A stretch of DNA of 50,354 bases from Granulosicoccus sp. (GTDB lineage: Bacteria; Pseudomonadota; Gammaproteobacteria; Granulosicoccales; Granulosicoccaceae). The notes beneath the pieces were generated by a model. The model did not search any database and had not been told where the DNA came from. It saw only the letters and a list, made by a program, of their open reading frames with translations. The position numbers and the translations under genes are program-made. This document shows positions 34,718 to 42,998 of this stretch, piece by piece (the stretch's first letter is position 1; each line of letters begins with the position of its first letter). Location: positions 1 through 50,354 of the forward strand of contig JALZUD010000084.1 in NCBI GenBank assembly GCA_023301725.1, written 5' to 3'.

Positions 34718-35146
34718 TCACTCTTGCACCAAACTCACATCCCAATAAGTAGCCTCAATTTTATTACCATCAGGGTCCAGCACGAAGCATCCGTAATAAG
34801 GATCGCCATAGTCTGGTCGAGGGCCGGGCGTACCATTGTCGGTACCACCATGTTGAAGAGCCACCGCATGAAACTGATGCACGCAATCTTTATCACTGGC
34901 AGTAAATCCAATATGCTGGCCATTGCCCACAGACGCCGGTTGCTCGTTGCTGGGTAGTTGTATCCAGAATTCTGGAAAATGTTTGCCATACGCTACAGCG
35001 ACAACCCCAAGGTCGGGCAGATTGATGGTAGCTTTACGGCTTGCCCCGATGGTTGCCATAACGGGGTCGTAAAAAGCCAGGGCCTTTTGCATGTCTGAAA
35101 CTCCTACAGACACGTGAGAGACAATGCTGGGGTTTTCATCTACCAT
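34718..35146 (-). CDS. VOC (glyoxalase/bleomycin-resistance fold) protein
   Basis: A 142-residue protein of the vicinal oxygen chelate fold. Signatures: SHVSVGVSDMQKALAFYDPVM (first beta-alpha-beta unit with metal His), GQHIGFTASD (second unit) and the end CFVLDPDGNKIEATYW, where the Glu is a likely metal ligand. Members include glyoxalase-like and dioxygenase-like enzymes; the reaction here is unknown. I used the ATG at 35146 as start. The frame stays open to a TTG at 35236, adding 30 residues without family likeness. It is divergent from the TauE gene. Confidence 0.82.
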   Translation of the reverse strand: MVDENPSIVSHVSVGVSDMQKALAFYDPVMATIGASRKATINLPDLGVVAVAYGKHFPEFWIQLPSNEQPASVGNGQHIGFTASDKDCVHQFHAVALQHGGTDNGTPGPRPDYGDPYYGCFVLDPDGNKIEATYWDVSLVQE

Positions 35147-35287
35147 TTGATTCTCTGGAATATTGTGCATCGCTAGGGTCTTGAGTACAGGGGAGGCGTC
35201 CTCAGTACGATTGGCTTGTGCCGTACATGCTTCCAAGTCGTTTATCCACTATAGCGTACTACATGCGCAACCAGCCCTCAATCACCT

Positions 35288-36046
35288 ATGCCCACGCTCG
35301 ACACTCTACTAGCTGATCCACTGTTTGCCGCCATGCTTGCATTAGCTGCATTTTTGGTTGGGCTGTCTAAAGGTGGGTTGCCGGGCATTGGCATGTTATC
35401 TGTGCCTGTACTGACACTGGTAATGTCTCCTATCAATGCTGCGGTTTTGCTACTACCTATCTACATCCTGTCAGACGTTATGGGTGTTTGGTTATATCGT
35501 AAGGAACATAGCTGGGGCAACATCAAGCTGCTCATTCCTGCTGGATGCGTAGGAGTTCTGGTTGGATGGGCTACTGCATCACTAGTCTCTGATGAAGTGG
35601 TTGCCTTGCTTATCGGGTTAATGGGCATCGCCTTCTGTTTGAATATGTGGTTGGGAACAGGTGCGAAAAGTGCGCCTGCCAATCAGTCATTACCGCGAGG
35701 TCTATTTTGGGGGACTCTTTCGGGCTTCACCAGCTTTGTTTCTCATGCAGGAGCGCCACCGTATCAAATGTACATGCTGCCGCAGCGTCTGCCGAAGATG
35801 GTGTTTGCCGGGACCACAACGATTGTCTTTGCCGCTATTAATCTGGCTAAGCTGATACCGTACGCCTCCTTGCATCCTTATTCACGAGACACACTGCAGG
35901 TCGCTTTGTGGTTAGTGCCAGCGGCTATTGCCGGTGCAATAGGTGGTCGGCTTCTAACCAAGGTGTTGTCAGAGGCGAAGTTTTTTCTTGCTGTGCAAAT
36001 TGCTTTGTTTGCTATTTGTTTGAAACTGGTCGCTGACGCGTTTTAA
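35288..36046 (+). CDS. TauE/SafE family anion permease
   Basis: A 252-residue membrane protein with about eight hydrophobic helices. The family signature GLSKGGLPGIGMLSVPVL is in the first helix, and the second half repeats it as GFTSFVSHAGAPPYQMYMLPQ. The TauE/SafE (UPF0721) family exports sulfite, sulfoacetate or related organic anions. The substrate cannot be told from sequence, and no sulfonate gene is next to it. It is divergent from the VOC gene and convergent with the kinase at 36133. Confidence 0.88.
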   Translation: MPTLDTLLADPLFAAMLALAAFLVGLSKGGLPGIGMLSVPVLTLVMSPINAAVLLLPIYILSDVMGVWLYRKEHSWGNIKLLIPAGCVGVLVGWATASLVSDEVVALLIGLMGIAFCLNMWLGTGAKSAPANQSLPRGLFWGTLSGFTSFVSHAGAPPYQMYMLPQRLPKMVFAGTTTIVFAAINLAKLIPYASLHPYSRDTLQVALWLVPAAIAGAIGGRLLTKVLSEAKFFLAVQIALFAICLKLVADAF

Positions 36047-36132
36047 ACCGTGATTCCACTTGGCATGGTGGATTTGTTAGCAGAGGCTGGTAGCACACAC
36101 GCTGCAAACTCTGAGTAGTGAAGCTCTACAGG

Positions 36133-37224
36133 TTAAAGCTGCGACAATGCTTGTTGAGTCATAGCACGGGTGTAGCGGTGTATTTTCTTATGCTCTGGCA
36201 TCCAGCCTGCAAGAAACCGATGAAAGTCGGCCCACGCAATGGCGTAAAGGTCGCGCCATTCAGCCTCTAGTGCTTGTTGAATATCAGAGCTTACGTGTGT
36301 ACCCAGTTCTTTAAAATACACGTCGAGCAATTGATCGGCATAGCGTGAGCACTCGGTTTCATCGAGACAACTACCCAGAAAGTAGGCCACATCGCGCATA
36401 CCGCAGCCTTTGCCGACGTATTGAAAATCAACCATAGCCACTCGGCTTGAGTCTTCGCTAAAGCATATATTGGCTACCTTGGCATCACCGTGTACCAAGG
36501 TTTTAAATTGACAGTTCTCTAAAAGAGCATCCAAACGCTGCGCAGCTTTTTTGAGTTCACCCTCTGGCATGGCAGCGAATTCATCAGCACGGGTCGTCAG
36601 ATGCCAATAGGTGCCTGTTGGCCATAGGCCATGACCTTCAGAACCTATATGCAAGGCATGAAAGCGTGCCAACCATTGTAGGCAGGTGTGGCATTGGTCT
36701 ACGCTCAAATAGCTGTGTCGTACAGGGTAGTGTGTATCGAGATCCTCTAGAATTAACCAGCGAGTCTGTCCATCTACATGATGGTGCAGGAGCTTGGGTA
36801 TCGCACAGATCGCCTGCGTATTGGCTGCGTGTTGTACATACCATTGAGTCTCCACGTCATAGGAGAGAAGCTTTCTTTGTGTGGATGCGTCGGTGTTCCA
36901 GCCGCGAGGGTGTGCGGATTCTTCGGGTGGTTGAATGAGTTTTACTATTATTGTAGGGCTGGTCGTGGAGCCGGTCGTGGAGCTGGCTGAAGGTCTGCTC
37001 GAAGGTACGGCTGAAGACATCGCCGGCGATACTTCCAGAGGCGCAGCCAAGGGCACGTGCACACCACTTTTTGTTTCGCCGTACTGCAGGTGCAAACGTA
37101 CAATTTGTCCGTAGCCGCTCCACAAGCTTTGCACCTGTTCTACAGCGACTACGGATTTGGCGCCAGTGGCACCCAGAACTTGCTCGACTACTTGCTCGAA
37201 AAGCTGTGGATGCTGTTCGAGCAA
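36133..37224 (-). CDS. EcK/APH-fold small-molecule kinase
   Basis: A 363-residue aminoglycoside phosphotransferase-fold protein, closest in look to the ecdysteroid-kinase-like branch. The kinase catalytic loop is TLVHGDAKVANICF (Asp as base, Asn for metal) and the metal-binding DFQ follows in MVDFQYVGKGCGMRDVAYFLG. Between the first strands and the kinase lysine region (TIIVKLIQPP) is an insert of about 30 Ser/Thr/Pro/Ala residues, near residues 60-90, not usual in the family. The start is a TTG at 37224 with AAGGG upstream; no good ATG is nearby. It begins 7 bases after the GST gene ends, in one minus-strand operon. The substrate is unknown. Confidence 0.78.
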   Translation of the reverse strand: MLEQHPQLFEQVVEQVLGATGAKSVVAVEQVQSLWSGYGQIVRLHLQYGETKSGVHVPLAAPLEVSPAMSSAVPSSRPSASSTTGSTTSPTIIVKLIQPPEESAHPRGWNTDASTQRKLLSYDVETQWYVQHAANTQAICAIPKLLHHHVDGQTRWLILEDLDTHYPVRHSYLSVDQCHTCLQWLARFHALHIGSEGHGLWPTGTYWHLTTRADEFAAMPEGELKKAAQRLDALLENCQFKTLVHGDAKVANICFSEDSSRVAMVDFQYVGKGCGMRDVAYFLGSCLDETECSRYADQLLDVYFKELGTHVSSDIQQALEAEWRDLYAIAWADFHRFLAGWMPEHKKIHRYTRAMTQQALSQL

Positions 37225-37231
37225 GGATCTA

Positions 37232-37918
37232 TCAACCCTTCAGACGTGCGTTCTGAGGAAACATGGCTTTCTTAGCTTCATCATCCATGTCGGCCTTGAA
37301 TGCGAATTTATCTTTAACAGCTTCTGCACGCTGTGCAGCCGGGCGTGCATTAATGTCGTCGAGTAAACGCTTAACGTTCGGTAGTGCAGCAAATGCGTCT
37401 TCTCCACCAAGAATGAAAGGGACCGCGCGTGCCCAACCCCAAACAGCCATATCTACGATGGTATATTCATCACCCAGCATGTACTTTTTGCCTTCGAGCT
37501 GATCATTAATAAGCTGCCAATGGCGATGTGCTTCAAAATCGTAGCGATTCAGGGCGTATTCTTTTGGCTCTGGCGCGATATGGCGAAAATGTACACACTG
37601 GCCAGAGTATGGCCCGATACCTGTGGCGACAAACATGAGCCATGACAGCATTTGTGCTTTGGCTGTGTTATCGGTTGGTACGTACTTGCCGGATTTTTCA
37701 GCTAGGTATAACAGGATTGCGGTGCTGTCGAAAATGACGGCATCACCATCGGTGAGTGCTGGCGTTTTAGCGTTCGGGTTGATGGCCAAAAATGCCGGGT
37801 CATGTTGCTCGCCTTTACGGGTATCAACTGGTACCAGCTCATACTCCATGCCTGTCTCTTCGAGGAACAGAGCAATTTTGAGTGGGTTGGGGGAAGGGTG
37901 ATAATAAAGCTTCATCAT
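37232..37918 (-). CDS. glutathione S-transferase
   Basis: A 228-residue GST with an N-terminal thioredoxin-fold domain (MKLYYHPSPNPLKIALFLEETG; NPNAKTPALTDGDAVIFDSTAILLYLAE, where the Asp-Ser contacts the glutathione gamma-glutamyl group) and a C-terminal helical domain (YTIVDMAVWGWARAVPF). It looks like the YfcG/YghU-related Nu class. Function may be disulfide-bond reductase or detoxification. It is followed after 7 bases by the EcK-like kinase gene. The upstream 184 bases to the dehydrogenase gene probably contain its promoter. Confidence 0.9.
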   Translation of the reverse strand: MMKLYYHPSPNPLKIALFLEETGMEYELVPVDTRKGEQHDPAFLAINPNAKTPALTDGDAVIFDSTAILLYLAEKSGKYVPTDNTAKAQMLSWLMFVATGIGPYSGQCVHFRHIAPEPKEYALNRYDFEAHRHWQLINDQLEGKKYMLGDEYTIVDMAVWGWARAVPFILGGEDAFAALPNVKRLLDDINARPAAQRAEAVKDKFAFKADMDDEAKKAMFPQNARLKG

Positions 37919-38102
37919 AATAATAGTTTCAAATAATAGTGGAGGTAAGGTTAGTAGATTGCGCCAAGCGAGAGAAATATCAACCCGCCCAACTTAAAAA
38001 TTTTGGAAAATCAGCGTGCTTTCATGACTGGGTACTTAGCCAAGTAGACACAAAGTTCTGAAAAAGCGTGTGCCTCAGATGCTAAATGACATCCACAAGT
38101 TC

Positions 38103-39059
38103 CTAGGATTTATCATTCAAAAATCGAATTATGGCTGAAAAATCTTGAGGACCGCCACCTTGCGCTACAAACTGTTCGTACAACGCCAGAGAATGCTCAC
38201 CCAATGGTGTGGCGACTGACACTGATTTGGCTGCCGCCTGCGTCAGCTTCATGTCTTTGAGCATCATGTGGCCAGAAAAACCGGGTTGGTAGTGGTTGTC
38301 TGCTGGGGACTCTGGGCCTACACCTGGTACCGGACAATAGCTATTGACCGACCAACAAGAGCCTGTTGAACTAGACAAAATATTGAACAGGATCTGAGGA
38401 TCAAGACCAAGCTTGTCGCCCAAATTAAAAGACTCACCTACACCGATCATGGTGGTGGCCAAGAGCATGTTGTTGCAAATTTTAGCGGCCTGCCCATTGC
38501 CGGCACCACCACAATGGATAATGTTGGCAAACAGTGGCTGCAGTACATCGGCAAGTTGCGCCAGCTGCGATTCATCGCCACCCACCATGGCTGTGAGAGT
38601 GCCAGCAGCGGCACCTTTTATGCCACCAGATACCGGTGCATCAAAGAAGGTATAGCCGTGTTGCTGTGCAAGCTCATGCGCGGCACGAGCGTCATTGATA
38701 TCAATAGTTGAACAATCAACGATAGTGCACGGTTTGCTGCGAGCGTCTATGAGTTGCTGAAGAACCTTAAGCACAATGCCACCGTTGGGTAGCATGGTAA
38801 AAATTACATGGGCATCCGCCACACATGGCTCCAGCTGTTCGTGTATTGCAATAGCAGGGGCTGTTGAGGATTGTTCTTTAAGCTCGTCAGTAATCTGTGT
38901 ATCGAAGCCATTCACTGTATAGCCTGCACGAGAGAGGTTGGACGCCATGGGAAAGCCCATGTTGCCGAGCCCTATAAATGCGATGATTTCGCTCGGTACA
39001 TTTTTACTGGGTACAGTATTACTGGGTAAAATCTCACTGGGTAAAATTTCATTGGGCAT
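38103..39059 (-). CDS. 3-hydroxyisobutyrate dehydrogenase-like NAD(P) enzyme
   Basis: A 318-residue beta-hydroxyacid dehydrogenase. Rossmann motif IAFIGLGNMGFPMASNL lies at about residue 26-42, the substrate-binding FFDAPVSGGIKGAAAGTLTAM near 140-160, and the catalytic lysine in GQAAKICNNMLLA near 195. The family includes MmsB (valine catabolism) and tartronate semialdehyde reductase. The N-terminal 25 residues are a five-fold repeat of a 5-residue unit (see the repeat entry), not seen in the family. rlmD-like gene ends 5 bases upstream, so the two are cotranscribed on the minus strand. Confidence 0.85.
   Translation of the reverse strand: MPNEILPSEILPSNTVPSKNVPSEIIAFIGLGNMGFPMASNLSRAGYTVNGFDTQITDELKEQSSTAPAIAIHEQLEPCVADAHVIFTMLPNGGIVLKVLQQLIDARSKPCTIVDCSTIDINDARAAHELAQQHGYTFFDAPVSGGIKGAAAGTLTAMVGGDESQLAQLADVLQPLFANIIHCGGAGNGQAAKICNNMLLATTMIGVGESFNLGDKLGLDPQILFNILSSSTGSCWSVNSYCPVPGVGPESPADNHYQPGFSGHMMLKDMKLTQAAAKSVSVATPLGEHSLALYEQFVAQGGGPQDFSAIIRFLNDKS
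38982..39056 (-). repeat. in-frame 15-bp minisatellite, five units, at the start of the dehydrogenase
   Basis: Directly after the ATG (39057-39059) five 15-bp units encode PNEIL, PSEIL, PSNTV, PSKNV and PSEII. The core is CCCAGT followed by variable codons. The usual protein starts at about the last unit, so the other four units form an added N-terminal arm. There is no alternative ATG, GTG or TTG between the arm and the Rossmann motif that I could find. Confidence 0.85.
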
Positions 39060-39064
39060 AAAAA

Positions 39065-40228
39065 CTACTCCCTATTCAAAATGGACAGTGTTTCCAGATG
39101 AGCTGTTTGTGGAAACATATCTATCGGTGTAACTGATTGCAAGCGCATACCGCTGTCGCAAAGCAGTTGAAGATCACGGGCTAAGCTTGCGGCATGGCAG
39201 GAAATATAAACAAGCGTTGTGGGATTGTTACTGCACAAGGCTTGGCAGAGCTCTGGTGCAAGCCCGGCTCTGGGTGGGTCAACAATGCAGAAACTGTCCG
39301 CTAATGGCATGGAGCGTAGGCGCTCCTCAACTCGGCCTTGTTCAAAGCGTACGTTCGACAACTTAGCTTGCTGTGCCTTTTGTTTTGCAATATGAATATT
39401 CTGCTTGGAGCTGTCTACACCGAGTAACTGGCATTGCTTGAAGCGCTGCGCCAATTCGATACTCCAGCTTCCTTGTCCACAGTACAGGTCAATGAGCGTA
39501 TCACCCGTAAAGCTCTCTGCGGCGCTGATGATTCTCTCAGACAGATGCTTACTGACTGCCGTGTTCACCTGCCGAAAACCGGCGTCGGTTGATTGTTGTT
39601 CGTCGACAGGCATGACAGTGACCAGCCCTTCATCGTCAACTGCCAATTCGATTTTACCCTTCATACCTTCAAGATTGCCTTCGGACAGATAGGTGTTTAT
39701 TGCCTCTTCAGCGATGTGACATTGATCGATAGCCACCTTTTGGGCACTTGCGCGCTGATTGAAATGGAATTGCCCCGACTCCACGTGTCCGCGAATACGA
39801 TTTCTGTAGTGGAAGGCTGAAGGCGAGGCAATGATGGGTGCTATGGGGGGATTGTCGAATTTACCGATGCGTTGCAGGGCATCTTGCAATTGCTGTGTTT
39901 TGGCGCTCAGTTGCAGATCGTAAGGCAAGTGTTGCCAGTCGCAGCCGCCGCATTCGCCAAACACGGCACAAGGCGGTTGCTGGCGTTGTTCGACAGGCTC
40001 TAGAATCTCTACGATCTGCGCGTGTATCAACTTGCGCTTTTTCGACACCTGCTTGATGCTGACTTTTTCGCCAGGCAGGGCAAACGGCACAAACACCACC
40101 TGACCGTCGAGCCTACCCACCCCATCGCCATTGCTGCTTAGGGAATCGATGCGAATTGCACTGATGGTTTTGTCCCGATTGACTGGGCCGCGTCGGTATT
40201 TATTCCAACCTGATTTGTCTTTGCTCAC
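39065..40228 (-). CDS. rlmD: 23S rRNA (uracil-5-)-methyltransferase, RlmD/RumA type
   Basis: A TrmA/RlmD-family RNA methyltransferase of 387 residues. It has an N-terminal TRAM RNA-binding domain (DGVGRLDGQVVFVPFALPGE), a four-Cys iron-sulfur site (Cys87, Cys93, Cys96, Cys170, in ECGGCDW and DQCHI), the SAM site (LIDLYCGQGSWSIELA), DPPRAGL and the nucleophile Cys344 in YISCHAASLARD. Iron-sulfur binding argues for RlmD/RlmC over TrmA. The start is GTG at 40228; a weak ribosome-binding site. The symbol is by analogy; the modified position has not been shown. Divergent to the acyl-CoA dehydrogenase. Confidence 0.85.
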   Translation of the reverse strand: MSKDKSGWNKYRRGPVNRDKTISAIRIDSLSSNGDGVGRLDGQVVFVPFALPGEKVSIKQVSKKRKLIHAQIVEILEPVEQRQQPPCAVFGECGGCDWQHLPYDLQLSAKTQQLQDALQRIGKFDNPPIAPIIASPSAFHYRNRIRGHVESGQFHFNQRASAQKVAIDQCHIAEEAINTYLSEGNLEGMKGKIELAVDDEGLVTVMPVDEQQSTDAGFRQVNTAVSKHLSERIISAAESFTGDTLIDLYCGQGSWSIELAQRFKQCQLLGVDSSKQNIHIAKQKAQQAKLSNVRFEQGRVEERLRSMPLADSFCIVDPPRAGLAPELCQALCSNNPTTLVYISCHAASLARDLQLLCDSGMRLQSVTPIDMFPQTAHLETLSILNRE

Positions 40229-40276
40229 AAGGTAGAGTATAGCTCTACTGTCGTCACTTAAAGCAATAAACTGGTT

Positions 40277-41500
40277 ATGTTCACGTTCAGCGATAAGTCT
40301 TTAGAACTGCAAGCCACTTTGCAGCGTTTCATGGATGAGCATGTGTTTCCTAATGAGCATGAGTACGCCCGCCAGCGTGCGTCAGCATCTGATCGTTTTG
40401 GGTCCTTGCCGCTGGTAGAGGAGCTGAAAAAGAAGGCGCAAGAGCAGCAATTGTGGAACCTGTTTGTCCCTGAGGAGCATGCGCACTATTCCCTGCACGG
40501 GGGCTTGAGCTTTCTTGACTACGCGCCCCTAGCTGAAATTATGGGAAGAGTACAGTGGTCGGCTGAGCTCTTTAATTGCAGTGCACCTGATACGGGCAAT
40601 ATGGAGGTGTTTATGAACTTTGCCACCGATGCGCAGAAGGCGCTGTGGCTTGCGCCGTTGCTCGCTGGCAAGATCAGATCATCGTACGCCATGACCGAGC
40701 CGCAGGTGGCCTCCAGTGATGCCAGTAATATTGAATTGAAAATGGTTCGCCATGCTGACCACTGGCTACTCGATGGCAAGAAGTGGTTTATCACCGGCGC
40801 CATGAATGCACGAACGCAGATTTTTATCGTGATGGGCAAAAGCGATCCTGACAATCCAGACAGGCACCGCCAACAAACGCAACTGCTGGTGCCCAAAGAC
40901 ACGCAGGGAATCAGTATTGTCAGACCACTCACCACACTGGGTTATGACGACGCGCCTCAAGGTCATGCTGAGGTGCATTTCAATGCGGTGAAAGTGCCTC
41001 TGGACAACATATTGCTCGGCGAAGGTCGTGGATTTGAGATTGCACAAAGCCGATTAGGGCCAGGGCGCATGCATCACTGTATGCGTTTGATAGGGGCTGC
41101 ACAAAGGTCGCTTGAAATTACCTGTCAGCGTGTTGAACAACGTTCAACGTTTGGGCGTAAGCTGAGCCAGCATCAATCAGTACGTGAAGACATTTCCAGA
41201 ATATTTTCCGAAATAGAAATGGCTCGCCTGTTGGTGCTCAAAACCTGCTTCAAGATTGATGAGCAAGGCGTGAATGCTTCTATCGATATGATAGCTGCCA
41301 CTAAGACTACAGTGCCTCTGCTCGTGCAAAATGTGATTGATCGATGCATGCAAATGCACGGTGCTGGCGGGTTAACTGAAGATTATTTTATGGCAGAGGC
41401 CTTTAATTATGCGCGTTGGTGTCGTCAGGCGGATGGTCCCGATCAGGTTCATCAAATGGCGTTAGGTAAAAAAATCATCCAACGCTACGCTGGGGTATAG
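40277..41500 (+). CDS. acyl-CoA dehydrogenase, ACAD10/ACAD11-like
   Basis: A 407-residue acyl-CoA dehydrogenase that binds FAD and would desaturate or otherwise process an acyl-CoA. Family segments: SYAMTEPQVASSDASNI, WFITGAMNARTQIFIVMGK, RMHHCMRLIGAAQRSLE, RSTFGRKLSQHQSVRED and QMHGAGGLTEDYFMAEAF. These resemble the ACAD10/ACAD11 branch. The next gene is an APH-fold kinase that starts at the base after the stop, the fused or adjacent partner of this branch in animals and bacteria. In that branch, the kinase phosphorylates a 4-hydroxyacyl-CoA and the dehydrogenase domain completes removal of the phosphate-bearing group. Confidence 0.88.
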   Translation: MFTFSDKSLELQATLQRFMDEHVFPNEHEYARQRASASDRFGSLPLVEELKKKAQEQQLWNLFVPEEHAHYSLHGGLSFLDYAPLAEIMGRVQWSAELFNCSAPDTGNMEVFMNFATDAQKALWLAPLLAGKIRSSYAMTEPQVASSDASNIELKMVRHADHWLLDGKKWFITGAMNARTQIFIVMGKSDPDNPDRHRQQTQLLVPKDTQGISIVRPLTTLGYDDAPQGHAEVHFNAVKVPLDNILLGEGRGFEIAQSRLGPGRMHHCMRLIGAAQRSLEITCQRVEQRSTFGRKLSQHQSVREDISRIFSEIEMARLLVLKTCFKIDEQGVNASIDMIAATKTTVPLLVQNVIDRCMQMHGAGGLTEDYFMAEAFNYARWCRQADGPDQVHQMALGKKIIQRYAGV

Positions 41501-42517
41501 GTGGTGGCTTTTGAGCTGGATACACAGGCGCTAAGCGATTACTTAAGTGGTGTTTTAGATGGCTTTCAAGGTCCATTGATCTGTGAAAAATTTGGCAATG
41601 GCCAGTCTAATCCAACATACCGAATTGATGCTGCCAGTGGCACTTATGTGCTGCGACGTAAGCCGCCAGGCAAGCTGCTGAAGTCTGCACATGCCGTTGA
41701 TCGTGAATATAGAGTAATGAGCGCGTTGTACGGCAGTGATGTACCGGTGGCACAGCCTCTGCACTTGTGTGAAGACGATAGTGTGATTGGTAGTATGTTT
41801 TATCTTATGGAATTTATTGAAGGGCGGGTGTTGTTTGATCCCTCACTACCAGATGTCACAGCTACAGAGCGCGCGGGCTACTACAGCGCCATGAGCGATA
41901 CGATGGTGGCTCTGCACCAACTGGATATCGAAAAATGTGGCCTGAGCACCTATGGCAAGCCGCAAGGTTATCTGGAGCGTCAGATCAGTTTGTGGACACG
42001 ACAATATCAACAATCACAAACGACTCAGCTTGCTGATATGGAATTTCTTATTGATACGCTACCGGCATTATGCCCACCGGATGAGGGTCAAGTATCGCTG
42101 GTGCACGGCGACTTCCGACTGGATAATCTCATGTTCCACCCTACGCGAGCGGAAGTGTTAGCGCTTGTTGATTGGGAGTTGTCAACGCTTGGCCATCCGT
42201 ATACTGATTTAGCGTATCAGTGCATGCAATTACGCATGCCTAACGGGAGTCTTATGTCGGGGTTGGGGGGAGTGGATCGCGAGCAGCTGTTGGTACCCAA
42301 TGAAGTAAGTTATGTTCAAGCGTATTGTGATCGTGCCGGTATTGCAAGCATTCCACACTGGGAGTTTTTTTTGAGCCTGAGCTTTTTTCGGTTTGCTGCC
42401 ATATTGCAAGGGGTGTACAAACGCGCGCTGGATGGTAATGCATCCAACGAACGTGCTGTGCAAATGGGTGAGTTTGTGGCGCCGCTGGCGCGGATGGGGC
42501 GTGAGCAGATTAGCTAG
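41501..42517 (+). CDS. APH-fold kinase, partner of the acyl-CoA dehydrogenase
   Basis: A 338-residue phosphotransferase of the ACAD10/11 N-terminal domain type, like LvaA of levulinate catabolism in Pseudomonas putida. Motifs: [24 protein letters not shown] (lysine of the ATP site), [14 protein letters not shown] (catalytic Asp), [21 protein letters not shown] (metal-binding Asp). The gene begins at GTG (41501) with GGGG upstream, no gap after the dehydrogenase, so the two are translationally coupled. Proposed role: phosphorylate the 4-hydroxyl of an acyl-CoA. It is convergent with the NfeD gene. Confidence 0.87.
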   Translation: MVAFELDTQALSDYLSGVLDGFQGPLICEKFGNGQSNPTYRIDAASGTYVLRRKPPGKLLKSAHAVDREYRVMSALYGSDVPVAQPLHLCEDDSVIGSMFYLMEFIEGRVLFDPSLPDVTATERAGYYSAMSDTMVALHQLDIEKCGLSTYGKPQGYLERQISLWTRQYQQSQTTQLADMEFLIDTLPALCPPDEGQVSLVHGDFRLDNLMFHPTRAEVLALVDWELSTLGHPYTDLAYQCMQLRMPNGSLMSGLGGVDREQLLVPNEVSYVQAYCDRAGIASIPHWEFFLSLSFFRFAAILQGVYKRALDGNASNERAVQMGEFVAPLARMGREQIS

Positions 42518-42524
42518 TTATTTG

Positions 42525-42998
42525 TTAGCCCACGGGCTTGACGAAGAAAGCACCTACCTGAACCGCCACTACTGATACCTCGGTACCTGCCTCTATAGTG
42601 AGGCTTTTCAGGTCACGCGCAGGCTCTACTCGCCACTGGATGCCTGAGTATTTTTGTTGACCGTGTACCTGCTGAGAAATGTCGCTACTAAGTACGAATT
42701 GATGACCAATGATGTCGCTACTTCGATCATTACCCAGTTCGGCACCGCTTTGCAATTTCTTGAACGGTATCCAGAGTAGTGCGGTGGCAGCAGCGGTTGA
42801 GATGGCGAAACAGGCAATGGCGGCGACACTGCCATTAGGCACAATGCCAAACCAAAGTAGTGCACCAGTGATCAAGGCGCCCACACTGCCGAATAGCAGT
42901 ACGCCGCTACCTAAACCGAAAGCAACCAATTCTATGGCTAAGAGCACAAACCCCAGAGCCAGCCAGAAGCCTGCTTGTTCGATGGCAAAAATGTCCAT
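42525..42998 (-). CDS. NfeD family membrane protein
   Basis: A 157-residue NfeD-like (YbbJ-type) protein. The first half has three to four hydrophobic helices (FWLALGFVLLAIELVAFG; GSVGALITGALLWFGIV; SVAAIACFAISTAAATALLWIPF), and the second half is a small beta-barrel (OB-fold) ending VVAVQVGAFFVKP. NfeD proteins pair with SPFH proteins in membrane microdomain control. Its ATG overlaps the qmcA-like stop (TAATG), so it is the second gene of the pair. Convergent with the APH kinase gene, 7 bases apart. Confidence 0.85.
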   Translation of the reverse strand: MDIFAIEQAGFWLALGFVLLAIELVAFGLGSGVLLFGSVGALITGALLWFGIVPNGSVAAIACFAISTAAATALLWIPFKKLQSGAELGNDRSSDIIGHQFVLSSDISQQVHGQQKYSGIQWRVEPARDLKSLTIEAGTEVSVVAVQVGAFFVKPVG

